Shown: in pieces, positions 63,387-64,000 of the stretch
Position numbering within the stretch: the first letter of the stretch is position 1
Layout: each line of letters begins with the position of its first letter
DNA from: Bradyrhizobium sp. AUGA SZCCT0158
Lineage (GTDB): Bacteria > Pseudomonadota > Alphaproteobacteria > Rhizobiales > Xanthobacteraceae
Reading direction: 5' to 3'
NCBI RefSeq assembly: GCF_018130065.1
Contig: NZ_JAFCME010000012.1
Coordinates: 1 to 64,000, forward strand
DNA length: 64,000 nucleotides
The notes under the pieces: model-generated
What the model saw: the letters and a program-made list of their open reading frames with translations, nothing else
Databases searched by the model: none
Told to the model about the DNA's origin: nothing
Made by a program: the position numbers and the translations under genes

Positions 63387-63821
63387 ATGTTGCCGGACAC
63401 GCCATCAATCAGTCAGCTCTCTCACGTCATTTCCCAGGCGGCCGCACCCGCGTTTCTTCTTGGCGCACTGGCGGCCTTTATCGCCCTGCTGATATCTCGC
63501 CTGAACAGGATCATCGATAGGTCGATCTACCTGAACCAGATTTCTGATCAGGACCAAGCGAGAAGCCGGCTCAAGGCAGACTTGCCCCGCCTTGTTCGGC
63601 GTGCCGCCATGATCAATCGTGCGATCTTCTGGGCCATCATGGGAAGCATTTCGATAGGCATCGTCATCATCGTGGGCTTCGTAAGTGCATTCTTTGAGAT
63701 CCGGCACGAACGAGGCGTCGCCATCCTCTTCGTCATTTCTGTTTCAGCCTTCATCGTGTCTCTGACGGATTTCGCGCGAGAGGTTCGGATTGCGCCGAAC
63801 GAGTTTGACCATTACGGCTGA
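63387..63821 (+). CDS. DUF2721 family membrane protein
   Basis: This 144-residue inner-membrane protein has three hydrophobic segments: SQAAAPAFLLGALAAFIALL, IFWAIMGSISIGIVIIVGFV and VAILFVISVSAFIVSLTDFA. The conserved RLNRIIDRS and DFAREVRIA are typical of DUF2721. The function is unknown. It follows the outer-membrane protein after 10 bp, suggesting one operon. Confidence 0.85.
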   Translation: MLPDTPSISQLSHVISQAAAPAFLLGALAAFIALLISRLNRIIDRSIYLNQISDQDQARSRLKADLPRLVRRAAMINRAIFWAIMGSISIGIVIIVGFVSAFFEIRHERGVAILFVISVSAFIVSLTDFAREVRIAPNEFDHYG

Positions 63822-64000
63822 TTTGACCTATACCTGATTCGGTCAAAGACATTAGAAAACAGCAGCTTAGTTTAGGGTATAAAGATACCGGTGCTGTGCA
63901 TGGGGTTGTTTTCAACATTTTGAGTCCGGCCCACCGGCGCTCACCTGGAACGGTACTGATTACTCCACCGGCACCACGTCCACGGCCACCGCGAGCTTTT
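63822..64000. other. End of window, no gene assigned
   Basis: There is no complete gene. The last 80 bases are open in one plus frame and read ALTWNGTDYSTGTTSTATAS, which looks like secreted-protein sequence but has no start codon in view. A gene cut by the window edge is possible. Confidence 0.25.

Overview
The window looks like a chromosomal segment of an alphaproteobacterium of the Bradyrhizobium/Rhodopseudomonas group. The evidence is high GC, a near-complete hopanoid gene cluster of the Rhizobiales type (hpnC-hpnD-hpnE-shc-hpnG, hpnH-ispH, hpnN, hpnO and hpnP), an ImuA-ImuB-DnaE2 mutasome cassette behind an alphaproteobacterial LexA box (GTTC-N7-GTTC), a perfect CtrA box, and several intergenic palindromes of the kind common in Bradyrhizobium. 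No rRNA, tRNA, CRISPR array, integrase or intact insertion sequence was recognised.

Layout. 1-5 kb: an SDR oxidoreductase, an ABC-F ATPase preceded by a possible leader ORF, a small double-glycine-type peptide and a LuxR-type regulator. 5-14 kb: a DNA damage island. imuA-imuB-dnaE2 runs leftward, and a radical SAM protein plus a UdgX-type uracil-DNA glycosylase run rightward from the same LexA-box intergenic region. Two mutasome genes carry palindromic repeats inside the reading frame. 14-17 kb: a GNAT acetyltransferase and a PiT phosphate permease. 17-31.5 kb: an amide utilisation region with two tandem M20 amidohydrolases, the sensor/antiterminator pair AmiC-AmiR, a leader with a terminator and possible ANTAR hairpins, a five-gene ABC transporter of the urea/short-chain-amide type and a double-domain nitrilase-family hydrolase. 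A GMC oxidoreductase and an alpha/beta hydrolase follow.

31.5-45.3 kb: the hopanoid region. Squalene is made by HpnC, HpnD and HpnE and cyclised by Shc. HpnH adds adenosine, HpnG removes adenine, and HpnO makes the aminated side chain. HpnN, an RND permease, is expected to move hopanoids to the outer membrane. IspH supplies isoprenoid precursors. 45-49 kb: two small secreted proteins and a second RND/MMPL-type permease. 49-53.2 kb: the hopanoid C-2 methylase gene hpnP lies between eutB and eutC, the two subunits of ethanolamine ammonia-lyase. All three products are expected to need a cobamide.

53-64 kb: a membrane protein, a methyl-accepting chemotaxis protein, a coiled-coil protein behind a CtrA box, a VOC-family protein, a decayed DUF2185 gene, an AraC regulator and a solo AraC DNA-binding domain. 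The segment ends with envelope or secreted proteins: a Tyr/Pro-rich exported protein, a DUF1254 protein, an outer-membrane phenol/MetA-type protein and a DUF2721 membrane protein. All functional calls were made by reading translations; no database search was run.
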